This document shows positions 25,174 through 33,336 of a DNA stretch of 64,000 nt, piece after piece. The stretch is from NCBI RefSeq assembly GCF_025950095.1, contig NZ_JAPDDR010000001.1:1-64000 (forward strand). Direction: 5' to 3'. The notes under the pieces were generated by a model. It worked only from the letters and a program-made list of their open reading frames with translations. It did not search any database and had not been told where the DNA came from. Origin of the DNA: Luteolibacter rhizosphaerae (GTDB lineage: Bacteria > Verrucomicrobiota > Verrucomicrobiia > Verrucomicrobiales > Akkermansiaceae). A program made the position numbers and the translations under genes. Within the stretch, counting starts at the first letter, position 1, and each line of letters starts with the position of its first letter.

Positions 25174-26577
25174 TCAGCGTGCCGCGACCAGATCGTAGCC
25201 GCGCCAGTCGGAGATGGTGACGTCCGCGAAGCTGCCGACCGGGATGCTTTCATCCACGTGGACGGAGCCGTCGATCTCCGGAGCATCCCACTCCGTGCGG
25301 CCGACGCCCTTTTCTTCCACCAGCACGCGCACTTGCTTGCCGATCTGCTCTTGATTGACCTCACCGGCCACCTTCTGGAGTTCGGCCATGGCGCGGCTCC
25401 AGCGGCTCTTGCGGGTCTTGTGGTGAAGTTGTCCCTCCATCTTGTAGGCACGGGTACCTTCTTCCTTGGAGTATTGGAACACGCCGGCGCGCTCGAAGCG
25501 GAACTCGCGGATGAACTCGAGGAGTTCCTGGAAGTCCTCTTCCGTTTCGCCCGGGAAACCGACGATGAAGGTCGTGCGTATGCCTAGGCCCGGGATTCCG
25601 GCGCGCATGCGGCGGAGCAGGTCGCGGATGTAGTCGCCGCTAGTCACGCGCTTCATCGCGGTGAGCATGCGGTCGGAGATGTGCTGCAGGGGGATGTCGA
25701 CGTACTTCGCCACCTTGTCGCACTCGGCGATCGTCTGGATCAGCTCGTCCGACCAGTGGGCCGGGTGGGTGTAGAGCAGCCGCACCCAGAACTCGCCTTC
25801 GATCTTGTTGATCTCCCGCAGCAGGGTGGAGAGGGATTCGCCGCGCTGGGAGTTCACCGGCGAGTTCGGTTTCGGCCGCTCGCCTTCCCACTGGTCCATG
25901 CCGAAATAGGTGGTGTCTTGCGAGATCAGGTTGATCTCTTTCACACCCGACTTCACCAGGGCCTCGACCTCGCGGACGACGGACTCCTGCGTGCGCGAGC
26001 GGTGCATGCCGCGGATCTTCGGGATGATGCAGAAGGTGCAGGTGTGGTTGCAGCCTTCCGCGATCTTCACGTAGGCGAAGTGCTCGGGCGTCAGTCGGAA
26101 GCGCGGCGTGGTGTAGTCCGGCACGTACTTCGGCTTCAGCGTCACGTAGTCGCGCGGATCATCCGTGGCGGACGGGCCTTCGGTCTTGGCCACTTCCGCG
26201 GCGTTCTTCTTGCCGAGGAGATTTTCGATGATCGGGGCGACCTTGGTGATCTGGTCCAGTCCGATGAAGGCGTCCACCTCCGGCATGATGCCCGGCAGCT
26301 CCTTGGCGAAACGCTGGGAAAGACATCCGGCCACGATGATCTTCTGGCGGGCGCGCTCCGGGTCATCGCCGCGGGCGTTCACCGCGCCGAAGACGGCATC
26401 GATCGACTCCTGCTTCGCCATGTCGATGAAGGAGCAGGTATTCACGATCAGCACATCGGCCAGTTCGGCTTCAGAGGTGAGCGCCATACCAGCTTCCGCG
26501 AGGTGGCCCATCATGACTTCCGAGTCGATGAGGTTCTTCGCGCAGCCGAGGGAAATGAGACCGACGGTGGTGGACAT
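25174..26577 (-). CDS. rimO: Ribosomal protein S12 methylthiotransferase RimO
   Basis: RimO adds a methylthio group to an Asp near residue 88 of ribosomal protein S12, using two [4Fe-4S] clusters and SAM. Counted from MSTT, the N-terminal UPF0004 domain holds Cys12 (SLGCAKN), Cys48 (NTCSFID) and Cys85 (AGCLSQR). The radical-SAM triad is Cys176, Cys180 and Cys183 in EGCNHTCTFC. A C-terminal TRAM domain follows (QIGKQVRVLVEEKGVGRTEWDAPEIDG), typical of RimO rather than MiaB. The length of about 467 is normal. The ATG at 26577 was chosen over an in-frame TTG at 26586. It stands alone on its strand. Confidence 0.97.
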   Translation of the reverse strand: MSTTVGLISLGCAKNLIDSEVMMGHLAEAGMALTSEAELADVLIVNTCSFIDMAKQESIDAVFGAVNARGDDPERARQKIIVAGCLSQRFAKELPGIMPEVDAFIGLDQITKVAPIIENLLGKKNAAEVAKTEGPSATDDPRDYVTLKPKYVPDYTTPRFRLTPEHFAYVKIAEGCNHTCTFCIIPKIRGMHRSRTQESVVREVEALVKSGVKEINLISQDTTYFGMDQWEGERPKPNSPVNSQRGESLSTLLREINKIEGEFWVRLLYTHPAHWSDELIQTIAECDKVAKYVDIPLQHISDRMLTAMKRVTSGDYIRDLLRRMRAGIPGLGIRTTFIVGFPGETEEDFQELLEFIREFRFERAGVFQYSKEEGTRAYKMEGQLHHKTRKSRWSRAMAELQKVAGEVNQEQIGKQVRVLVEEKGVGRTEWDAPEIDGSVHVDESIPVGSFADVTISDWRGYDLVAAR

Positions 26578-26685
26578 GGAATGCAATGCGGAGTGTGAGA
26601 TGCGGAAAGCGGTGAGGAAAGAAGAGGCCCGCCCTGTGAATCAGGCGGGCCGGGAAGATCGGGTGATGTGAGCGAGACAGCGCGT

Positions 26686-27351
26686 TTACATCGGGTCGAG
26701 GATCAGCTCGTCGCCCGGCTGGGGCTTGGCCTCGGGAAAGGCACCCATGGGGGTGGCGATCGCGCCTTCGATGCTCATCTCACCCACCTTCAGGCGACCG
26801 AGGATACCGGAGTTGCGACGCACGCAGAGCACGGTTTCGGGCTGTACGTTCTCCGGCATGAGGATCTCGATCGTGGCGAAGCCGCCGAGCTGCGGGTCAT
26901 CCACCCACTCCTTCACCCGGGCGATCAGCATCGCATCGCGGACCATGCGGGCGCGGCGACCTTCATTGTCGCGTTGCTCGAGTACGTGGCCGGCCACGTA
27001 GGCGGCTTCGTTGTTGGCGGTTTCGGCATTGCGCTCGGCCTTTGCCTTCTCGGCTTCCAGCTTGGCGAGTTGCTCTTCAAGAGCCGCGACTTCCGCGGGT
27101 GCGGGCGCAGCCGGGGCGGGCGCAGCCGCTTTCTCGGCGGCAGCTTTTGCGGTGGCTTCTTCGAGAATCCGCTTCTGGCGCTCGGTCTCGAGCCGGTCCT
27201 GCTCGATCTGGAGCTGCTGGATCTGGGCCTTCAGCTCGGCCACCTCGTCCTTGCTGGCGCTCTTTTCGGCCGGGCCGTCCTTATATGCAACGGCCAGAGC
27301 CCCGATCAGCAGCGCGACCGTGGCTCCGAGTAGAATCTTCAGCGTGTCCAT
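26686..27351 (-). CDS. Membrane-anchored coiled-coil protein of unknown function
   Basis: The 221-residue protein has an N-terminal membrane segment (about 5-23, LKILLGATVALLIGALAVAY) and a long Ala/Glu/Lys coiled coil (about 30-125, interrupted by an Ala-Pro linker near 76-86). The C-terminal domain (about 135-221) looks like a small beta-rich fold: GFATIEILMPENVQPETVLCVRRNSGILGRLKVGEMSIEGAIATPMGAFPEAKPQPGDELIL. The pattern VQPETVLCVRRNSGILGRLKV suggests a barrel resembling the 'periplasmic adaptor-like' domains of PVC proteins, but I cannot name the family. It stands alone between rimO and the methyltransferase gene. Confidence 0.8.
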   Translation of the reverse strand: MDTLKILLGATVALLIGALAVAYKDGPAEKSASKDEVAELKAQIQQLQIEQDRLETERQKRILEEATAKAAAEKAAAPAPAAPAPAEVAALEEQLAKLEAEKAKAERNAETANNEAAYVAGHVLEQRDNEGRRARMVRDAMLIARVKEWVDDPQLGGFATIEILMPENVQPETVLCVRRNSGILGRLKVGEMSIEGAIATPMGAFPEAKPQPGDELILDPM

Positions 27352-27442
27352 GGGGGCGGAGATTGCGCGGCCCCCGGCGGCTTGTCAACGCGGTGACACG
27401 GGGGTTAGAAAGCCCCCTGCCATACGGAAAATCAGGATCTTC

Positions 27443-28204
27443 TCAGGATTTCGGGGCTGAAGTCAGGCGGCGGACCCGGATCTTCTTCCAGAGCTTGCGG
27501 TCGCTGCTTTCCGGGAGAACCGCTTCCCAGCCCGCAAGCGCCGAGGGTGGGAGCACCTCCGCCCCACCCGCCAAGGTTTCATTCAGGCTCGCCGGGGTGG
27601 TGACCGAGCGAACGACCGGGAAGCCCTCCCGGAAGGCAGCCCGGGTCCGGATCTGCATCGCCCGGTGGCCGGAGCCATTGACCAAATTTGCCAGCAGGAT
27701 GCCGCCGGGTTTCAGCAGGCGCTTGAGCGCGTTGATCTGCTTGGCGTCCGATTTGCCGGGGCGGAAGACGTCGTCGCGGCCTGCCAGATAGACATCGTCG
27801 ATCACCACGTCGAAGCGTTCCTTGCACCTCGCGATCCACTCGTAGGCATCGGCCAGGTGAACTTCGATTCCCAGCTTGTCGAGGTGCATGTTCAGCTCGG
27901 CCAAGGCGACGATCTCGGAATCGATGTCCACCGCCACCAAACGGCAATCCGGCAGCAACTGGCGCAGGATCCGCATCGCCGTGCCGCCTGCCAGGCCGAG
28001 CATCAGGATCGACTGCGGTGGTCCGCCGGGGCGCAGCAGGGCCGCGGCCGCCAGATTGTCCCACGCGAGCCCGGTGAGGAATTTCTTCTCGTGCCACCAG
28101 GCATGGATGGCACCGGCGACGCGGAACTCGCACTGCTTCTCGGACTTCCAGATCTGCACCTGCTGGTGAGCGGTATCGACGATAGCGTGGCAACGGAGCG
28201 GCAT
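27443..28204 (-). CDS. Spermidine-synthase-like SAM-dependent methyltransferase
   Basis: The 253-residue protein has the Rossmann-type core of the spermidine synthase superfamily: SILMLGLAGGTAMRILRQLLPDCRLVAVDIDSEIVALAE (nucleotide-binding loop and acidic ribose-binding residue), then FDVVIDDVYLAGRDDVFR and LLKPGGILLANLVNGS. These resemble SpeE motifs and the fused 'spermine synthase' proteins. Whether it transfers aminopropyl or methyl groups cannot be decided, because the diagnostic gatekeeper positions are not clear by eye. A short GC stem (27400-27417, ggggg/ccccc) lies 26 nt past the stop and may terminate it. It is divergent from the cobalamin-riboswitch operon. Confidence 0.85.
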   Translation of the reverse strand: MPLRCHAIVDTAHQQVQIWKSEKQCEFRVAGAIHAWWHEKKFLTGLAWDNLAAAALLRPGGPPQSILMLGLAGGTAMRILRQLLPDCRLVAVDIDSEIVALAELNMHLDKLGIEVHLADAYEWIARCKERFDVVIDDVYLAGRDDVFRPGKSDAKQINALKRLLKPGGILLANLVNGSGHRAMQIRTRAAFREGFPVVRSVTTPASLNETLAGGAEVLPPSALAGWEAVLPESSDRKLWKKIRVRRLTSAPKS

Positions 28205-28314
28205 TGGAGCAAAAAGGATCGGGATGGATCGGCGTCTTCAATCAAAATCCCATGGATCGGAACGATGATGACCCAAAGCTCTTGCCATGCCCGCGCCGCC
28301 TGTTTTGACTCCGC
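28205..28314. promoter_or_regulatory. Divergent spacer before the riboswitch
   Basis: About 110 nt between the methyltransferase start and the cobalamin riboswitch. It must hold both divergent promoters, but none could be assigned with confidence. Confidence 0.35.
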
Positions 28315-28490
28315 GCCGATGACCCGATGCGGGCGCATGGAATCCGGTGAGAATCCGGAGCAGTCGCGCTGCGGTATCCGATGAACGAATTCCCACACAG
28401 CCAATCCGGGCGCGAGTCCGGGTGAAGGCGGGAAGGAGGCGGAGGGGCGGTGCGAGCCGCGTCTTCAGAATCGGGAGCCCGAATACTTCG
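28315..28490 (+). promoter_or_regulatory. Cobalamin (B12) riboswitch
   Basis: The core at 28339-28376 reads GGAATCCGGTGAGAATCCGG followed by AGCAGTCGCGCTGCGGTA. It carries the class-defining GGTGAGAATCC segment and the downstream G-C-rich paired element. A B12-box-like 3' strand is at 28466-28485 (AGAATCGGGAGCCCGAATAC), the equivalent of the AGxCxGGAGACC box. Spacing and orientation fit the adenosyl/methylcobalamin class. It precedes a PEP-CTERM gene, a BtuB-type receptor and a secreted protein, which is the expected setting. High cobalamin should lower expression of these genes. The exact outer helix ends are estimates. Confidence 0.85.
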
Positions 28491-28594
28491 TCCCGCCTCG
28501 CTCGTCCCGGTGCCGCTCCTCCGAATGCGGCATCGTGAAGGCCTTTCCGCGAAAGGAAGGCGACGGGAGCGGAGCACGATCGCCGGTGGACCCA

Positions 28595-28632
28595 TGTTCC
28601 CCGGCCCGGGCTTCTCTTCTCTTCCGGGAACA
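28595..28632 (+). promoter_or_regulatory. Hairpin before the start codon, likely riboswitch expression platform
   Basis: Arms TGTTCCCCGG (28595-28604) and CCGGGAACA (28624-28632) pair with a one-base bulge. The second arm ends 6 nt before the gaagag ribosome-binding region (28639-28644) of the ATG at 28650. There is no T-run, so translational control is more likely than termination. Confidence 0.45.
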
Positions 28633-28649
28633 CCAATTGAAGAGATTAG

Positions 28650-29234
28650 ATGAAATTGAAAACACTCGCGGCGCTTGCCCTCGCAAGCGTCCTCTCCCTC
28701 ATGGGGGCGGCGGAAGCGGCCACCATCGTGCTCGGGTCCGGCTCCGATAGCGCCTTCTACGTGCTGGAATCGCCGAACATCGGCACCCGCACTTACGAGA
28801 TCCGCTTCACCCATAACGAAGCCGATCCCTTGGACGGCTGGGATCTCTTGCAGGTCGTGGATAGCTACGAAAGCGATCTGAGCGTGCAGGCCTTCAACTT
28901 CGGTTCGGAAGAGGCTCCGAACTGGTTCGTGAATGCCATCACCTGGATGGGGATCACGGAAACTTCCAACTCGGACGAGCCTTACGTTCCATCTTGGACG
29001 CAGTGGGTGTCCGGCGGTGAAGCGGGTTGGCCGAGCGCCTCTCCCATCGCCAGCGGAACTTGGACTTCCGGTAGCGGCTTGTCCTCTCCCTTCCGAGTGA
29101 TCGAGCCCGGTTCATGGGAAGCGCTCAAGTTCAGCGATTTCACCACCGTGCCGACAGTGACACCGGTGCCCGAACCGTCCGCGCTGATGCTGGCATTCTG
29201 CGGCATGGCTTTCTTCATCCGCCGCCGGCGGTAA
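28650..29234 (+). CDS. PEP-CTERM anchored surface protein in a B12-regulated operon
   Basis: The 194-residue protein has a signal peptide (about 1-23, ending AEAA) and a Trp/Tyr-rich central domain (about 25-165) with no cysteines. It ends in VPEPSALMLAFCGMAFFIRRRR: a PEP motif, a hydrophobic helix and an Arg cluster, which is the exosortase sorting signal. Such proteins are exported, processed and anchored or released by exosortase; no exosortase gene is in this window. It is the first gene after the cobalamin riboswitch, and btuB follows 48 nt later. A role in capturing or presenting cobalamin at the surface is an inference from context only; I do not recognise the domain. Confidence 0.85.
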   Translation: MKLKTLAALALASVLSLMGAAEAATIVLGSGSDSAFYVLESPNIGTRTYEIRFTHNEADPLDGWDLLQVVDSYESDLSVQAFNFGSEEAPNWFVNAITWMGITETSNSDEPYVPSWTQWVSGGEAGWPSASPIASGTWTSGSGLSSPFRVIEPGSWEALKFSDFTTVPTVTPVPEPSALMLAFCGMAFFIRRRR

Positions 29235-29282
29235 ACGAATCTCTGCGGGTGGAATGCCCGTGCATCCGGGGGAGCCAGACAC

Positions 29283-31265
29283 GTGAACCCTTGTCGATCC
29301 ATCCACGCTTGCATCGGAGTGCTGCTTTTAGGCGGTGCCCTGCCATTGCGTGCGGAGGAACTCAAGGAGATCATCGTGGAGGCGGATGCCGAGGAGACTG
29401 TGGTGCCGCCGCATTTCGCGGGCAGCACCACGGTAATCGAGGGGAAGACGATCGCCGAGTCGGGAGCTCGGTCGGTAGCTGAACTGTTGGCGACTCGGGG
29501 AGGGGTCCGCCTCAGCAGTAGCTCCGGTAACAGCTCCGGCTCGGCGGTTCATCTCCGCGGTTTCGGCGAGAACTCATCGTCGCGCGTTCTCGTGCTGGTC
29601 GATGGGAGGCCGCTTAACCGGCCGGACATGGGCGGGGTTTCTTGGCTTGAGGTGCCGCTGGCACGTATCGAGCGGGTCGAAATCCTGCGAGGGAGCCAGA
29701 CCGCGCGATTCGGTGACAACGCCGCCGGCGGAGTGATCAATCTGGTGACCAAGGAGGGCGGAAAGCGCTCAACGGTGATCGAGGCGGCGGGGGGGAGCGA
29801 TTGCTACACGCTGGCGAGGCTGAGTTACCAAGATACTTTCGCTGGCAAACGCATCGCGCTCGATCTGGAGCGTAACTACACGGACGGCTGGCGACAGAAT
29901 GCGGAGAGCGAGCTGGAATCCGCGGCGCTGCGGTGGAGCAGGGACTTGGAGAGCCGCGCCGAACTTGAGTTCGGAGTGTCGTGGGCGAACGAGAGGAACG
30001 GCTTTCCGGGGCCGCTGAGCAAGGAGCAGTACCTGCTTTCCCCACGTGAATCGATCTACGAACTCGCCGGAGTGGCGGACCAGTACTTCAGCGAGCAATC
30101 ACGCTGGGGATTCGATGGGAATCTGATCTTGGGCAAGAAGGGCGAGCTCGCCTTCGAGATGCCGATCGCGTTCACACGGCGTGATCAGGAATGGAATTTC
30201 GGTGCGGGGATGCACGCGGACAATCTGCTGCAGACTTTCTCCGCAGCCCCGCGCTTGGGTGCGGCGGGCGAACGCTGGGAGCTGGAGGCGGGATTGCAGT
30301 ATCGCCGCGATTCTCTGGATGTGTCGCAGTTCGCGGAGATCCAGCGGGTCAACCGAACGGCTCAAGCGGAGCTGGGGCGGGAAACGCTTGGTGTTTTTGC
30401 CTCGGGTGAGTGGGAACCGTGGAAGAATTGGCATCTCGGGGTCTCCGCGCGCTGGGAGACCACGCAGGTGGATGCGTCCGCCCGTAACTTCGCTTCGCCG
30501 GCGAATCCGAATCTTAACTTCGACCGCGAGAATGATGAGGCCAACCGTGCGTGGCAGATCGGGTTGCGCTGGGAGCCGCGGGAGGATCTTTCGAGCTGGG
30601 TGCGTTACGACCGGCTTTATCGTCTGCCCTCCACGGACGAGATCGCGTCCTATCAGGGCTATCCGCTGACGAGACCTTTCAACGATCAGCTCCGGGCGGA
30701 AACGGGCCATAACCTGGAACTCGGTAGCGAGTGGAGTCCTGGCGACTGGCGTTTCCGTCTGAACGGATTCGCCCAGTGGTTGGAAGGAGAGATTGCTTTC
30801 GACTACCTCCAGAACCTCAACGTGAACCTCGCCGACACGCGGCGGCTAGGGGTGGAGAGTTCGATCGGCTACAGCCGGGGCATCTGGGAGGCGGATCTTC
30901 ATTACACGAACCTGATCGCGGAGTATGAGGGCGGGGTCTATGCGGGGAAGCAGGTTTACCTCGTGCCGCGCCATGAACTCACCGCGCGGCTGGCCTGCCG
31001 TCCGGTCGAGAAGGTGATGATTCAAGGCGAGTATCAGTACATCGGCGATGCCTTCGAGGGGAACGATTTCCAGAACACCCGCGAGAAGTTGCCGTCCTAT
31101 GGAGTGGCGAATCTGCTGCTCCGCTACGAGCCAAAACCAGGGCTATCCGTGTATCTGCGGGTGAATAACCTGCTGGACGAGCATTACGCCACGGTGAAGT
31201 ACAGCGGCGTGTGGTATCCCGCTTCCGGCCGCCAATTCCAACTCGGCATCCGCCGCGAACTCTGA
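29283..31265 (+). CDS. btuB: TonB-dependent outer-membrane receptor, BtuB-type
   Basis: The 660-residue protein has a signal peptide (ending ALPLRAEE). A TonB-box-like KEIIVEA lies just after the mature start, and the plug domain contains GVRLSSSSGNSSGSAVHLRGFGENSSSRVLVLVDGRPLNRPD and RIERVEILRGSQTARFGDNAAGGVINLVTK. A 22-strand barrel follows and ends in RQFQLGIRREL. The length fits BtuB. The start is GTG at 29283, with gggggag as ribosome-binding site about 12 nt upstream. Regulation by the cobalamin riboswitch supports B12 or corrinoid uptake. The stop TGA overlaps the ATG of the next gene (TGATG). TonB/ExbBD could be supplied by the module at 16037-18979 or from elsewhere. Confidence 0.93.
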   Translation: MNPCRSIHACIGVLLLGGALPLRAEELKEIIVEADAEETVVPPHFAGSTTVIEGKTIAESGARSVAELLATRGGVRLSSSSGNSSGSAVHLRGFGENSSSRVLVLVDGRPLNRPDMGGVSWLEVPLARIERVEILRGSQTARFGDNAAGGVINLVTKEGGKRSTVIEAAGGSDCYTLARLSYQDTFAGKRIALDLERNYTDGWRQNAESELESAALRWSRDLESRAELEFGVSWANERNGFPGPLSKEQYLLSPRESIYELAGVADQYFSEQSRWGFDGNLILGKKGELAFEMPIAFTRRDQEWNFGAGMHADNLLQTFSAAPRLGAAGERWELEAGLQYRRDSLDVSQFAEIQRVNRTAQAELGRETLGVFASGEWEPWKNWHLGVSARWETTQVDASARNFASPANPNLNFDRENDEANRAWQIGLRWEPREDLSSWVRYDRLYRLPSTDEIASYQGYPLTRPFNDQLRAETGHNLELGSEWSPGDWRFRLNGFAQWLEGEIAFDYLQNLNVNLADTRRLGVESSIGYSRGIWEADLHYTNLIAEYEGGVYAGKQVYLVPRHELTARLACRPVEKVMIQGEYQYIGDAFEGNDFQNTREKLPSYGVANLLLRYEPKPGLSVYLRVNNLLDEHYATVKYSGVWYPASGRQFQLGIRREL

Positions 31266-32185
31266 TGATGATGCGTTTCACGATCGCCTTGCTTGCCACG
31301 ACTGCCGCGGCCCTTGCGGGACCCTATCCTGGGGCTCCGAACACGCAGGGTGTGACAACGGATGCGATCGGCAAGGATAGCCCCTTGTTCGTCTCTTGGG
31401 CGAAGGGCCACGTGGACTACGTCTGGGGAACCAATGTTTCCTCAAGCTGGCGCACGCCGGCAAAGGCCTACGGCAAGGCGACGGAGGATGTGATGGATAT
31501 CGTCTGCCTGGGAGACAACGGGAAGATCACGATGTACTTCCCACATCCGATCAAGGACGGGGCGGGGGTTGACTTCGCGGTCTTCGAGAATTCGTTCAGC
31601 ATCACCCCCACGGGCTTCTTCGAGTTGGCATTCGTGGAGGTTTCGAGCGACGGGGTGAACTTCTTCCGATTTCCGTCCGATTCGCTCACGCAGGCTGTGA
31701 CCAATTCGATCGATCCGACCAATGTGAGCGGTCTGGCGGGGAAGTATCCGGCGGGTTATGGCACTCCCTTCGATCTGGCGGTGCTGGCGGCATCGCCGCT
31801 CTTGGACAAGGGGAACATCCGCTTCGTGCGGCTGATCGACATCCTGGGGAACGGATCGGCGAAGGATAGCAGCGGGGATCCGATCTACGATCCCTATCCC
31901 AATACCGGCTCCGCGGGATTCGATCTCGATGCAATCGGGGTGATCCACCAGAACGATGGGGACTTCCGGATGCTGGAGTCGGTGGTGGCGGGAGCGAGCA
32001 TCCAGCTCATATGGGAAAGCAATCCCGGGACGAGCTACCGGGTCGAGCGCTCGCTCGGGTCCTTGAGCAACTGGCAGCCGGTGCAGGTGGTGCCGGGTGT
32101 CACGACGGGTGGCAGCACGGCACTGAGCGCGCCTGTGCCGGCAGGAGAAAGCGCCTGCTTCTGGCGGGTGGTGGGGGTGGAGTAG
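31265..32185 (+). CDS. Secreted putative cobalamin-capture surface protein
   Basis: The start was taken as the first ATG at 31265, which overlaps the btuB stop as TGATG; three ATGs stand in a row. The product has about 306 residues with a signal peptide (ending AALAGP). The body shows DGAGVDFAVFENSFS, AFVEVSSDGVNFFRFPSD, LLDKGNIRFVRLIDILG and YPNTGSAGFDLDAIGVIHQN. These resemble the 'cell surface protein' family found beside BtuB in other phyla, where genes of the BtuG/BtuH type serve as B12-binding lipoproteins. The C-terminus (YRVERSLGSLSNWQPVQVV ... FWRVVGVE) is the shared C-terminal module. Cobalamin binding is inferred from position, not shown. Confidence 0.8.
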   Translation: MMMRFTIALLATTAAALAGPYPGAPNTQGVTTDAIGKDSPLFVSWAKGHVDYVWGTNVSSSWRTPAKAYGKATEDVMDIVCLGDNGKITMYFPHPIKDGAGVDFAVFENSFSITPTGFFELAFVEVSSDGVNFFRFPSDSLTQAVTNSIDPTNVSGLAGKYPAGYGTPFDLAVLAASPLLDKGNIRFVRLIDILGNGSAKDSSGDPIYDPYPNTGSAGFDLDAIGVIHQNDGDFRMLESVVAGASIQLIWESNPGTSYRVERSLGSLSNWQPVQVVPGVTTGGSTALSAPVPAGESACFWRVVGVE

Positions 32186-32468
32186 GAGGTTTTTCACAGG
32201 GTTGTTCACACCTACGCGATCGCGTGGGGAGGTCATGAAATGTCTGTGGATCGGACATTTTCAAAGGGTGTGAACAGGCAGGAAGGGTGAAATTCGGACT
32301 TAGGGTCCCTTGCAGTGGTGCGGTTTGCATGGCATATGCCTAACAATGCCGAAGTGTCAGCTAGTGTGTTTGGTCCTGATCGCTTGCATGTTCACCCTTC
32401 TTGGAAGTCGGGTTGTCCGATCTAGTAAGCTCTTGCTCAATGACTTATGCTCATGCCAATCTAACGGC
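32186..32468. other. AT-richer spacer with DnaA-box-like 9-mers and palindromes
   Basis: No gene is credible here. Within 90 bp are four 9-mers close to the DnaA box TTATNCACA: tttttcaca (32190-32198) and ttgttcaca (32202-32210), each 8 of 9; and, on the other strand, tgtggatcg (32245-32253) and tgtgaacag (32269-32277), each 7 of 9. The palindrome acgcgatcgcgt is at 32214-32225, and gttcacacc (32204-32212) is repeated inverted at 32267-32275. The right half is AT-richer. Low-complexity chance or an operator are alternatives. Confidence 0.35.
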
Positions 32469-32882
32469 ATGAGCTTCCTCCCCCCTGTCCTGCTGCTGGC
32501 GTCGATTGGCGCGATGCGGCCGGTGTTCATGATCATCATGGGCGTGTTCCTGCTGCTGACGGTGTGGCGGATCACGCGGGGGACCTCCGGCTGGGCGCCG
32601 CGGGTCCTGATGGCGGGAGCGCTGATGCTGGCCTTCGGCTACGCCGTGGTAATGCCGCTCTACCAAGGGGGCATGATCGTCCCGGTATCTCCGGACGGCG
32701 GTGCCTTATTCGAACACACGGCCAGCCAGATCGGTTGGCACCTTGCCAAGATGGTTTCCATGAACTGCGGCTGGTTGCTGCTGGGCTTGGGTGCCGCGAT
32801 GCACGCCGGCCTGTTCGAAACCGAGAAGTCCACCGCCCCGATCCAAGTCCCGATTTCTTCTTCCCATGAGCCAGTTCGTTGA
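32469..32882 (+). CDS. Small integral membrane protein of unknown function
   Basis: Starting at ATG 32469 it has 137 residues and about four membrane segments: LPPVLLLASIG, FMIIMGVFLLLTVWRI, VLMAGALMLAFGYAVVMPLY and CGWLLLGLGAAMH. The longer frame to 32310 adds a Cys-rich tail that looks like spacer, so the inner ATG was preferred. No family is recognised. Its end overlaps the next gene by 17 nt, so the two are very likely translated together and may form a complex. Confidence 0.7.
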   Translation: MSFLPPVLLLASIGAMRPVFMIIMGVFLLLTVWRITRGTSGWAPRVLMAGALMLAFGYAVVMPLYQGGMIVPVSPDGGALFEHTASQIGWHLAKMVSMNCGWLLLGLGAAMHAGLFETEKSTAPIQVPISSSHEPVR

Positions 32883-33204
32883 GTTTGTCGTCGAGAGAGG
32901 CTTCGTGATGGATGCCTTCGGTGTGATCGGCTTGGGCTTGCTAGGCTTGGCTGCGGTGCGGCTTTCGCAGCGCTACCGCTCCTGGGGCGGCTCGCTGCTG
33001 GCCTGTGGAGCCTTGCTCTTGCTCTTGGGGCGCCTGTGGGTGCTGGCATTGCCGCACCTGCTGGCCTCTCCGGTGAGAAACGATCTCGGTCCCACCTTGG
33101 TGGAGATCGTCTCGCTTGCGCCTTTCGCCCTCCTGACTGCAGGTCTGGCGGGTGTCGTCTGGGGACTCTGGGGTCACGAGCAGTGGCTCCGGTCTGAACG
33201 CTAA
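32866..33204 (+). CDS. Small integral membrane protein, partner of the upstream gene
   Basis: From ATG 32866 it has 112 residues with three predicted membrane helices (AFGVIGLGLLGLAAVRL, GGSLLACGALLLLLGRLWVLAL, APFALLTAGLAGVVWGLWG) and a short charged C-terminus. It overlaps the preceding gene by 17 nt in another frame. The function is unknown. The pair resembles two-subunit small membrane complexes, but nothing in the sequence names one. A terminator follows at 33225. Confidence 0.7.
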   Translation: MSQFVEFVVERGFVMDAFGVIGLGLLGLAAVRLSQRYRSWGGSLLACGALLLLLGRLWVLALPHLLASPVRNDLGPTLVEIVSLAPFALLTAGLAGVVWGLWGHEQWLRSER

Positions 33205-33224
33205 TACGGCTTTTCCCCCGGATA

Positions 33225-33269
33225 GGGCGGTATCCCTTCCTGTAAGGGGGTGCCGCCCGCTTCTTTTTT
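33225..33269 (+). terminator. Rho-independent terminator
   Basis: gggcgg (33225-33230) pairs with ccgccc (33253-33258) in a larger imperfect stem, followed by cttcttttttc. It lies 20 nt past the stop of the second small membrane-protein gene. Confidence 0.75.
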
Positions 33270-33336
33270 CCGGACCCGAACTGGTTGCCAGAACCAACCG
33301 GCAAGCGGTGGGTAGCCGGAGTCGTAGAATGTCCGG

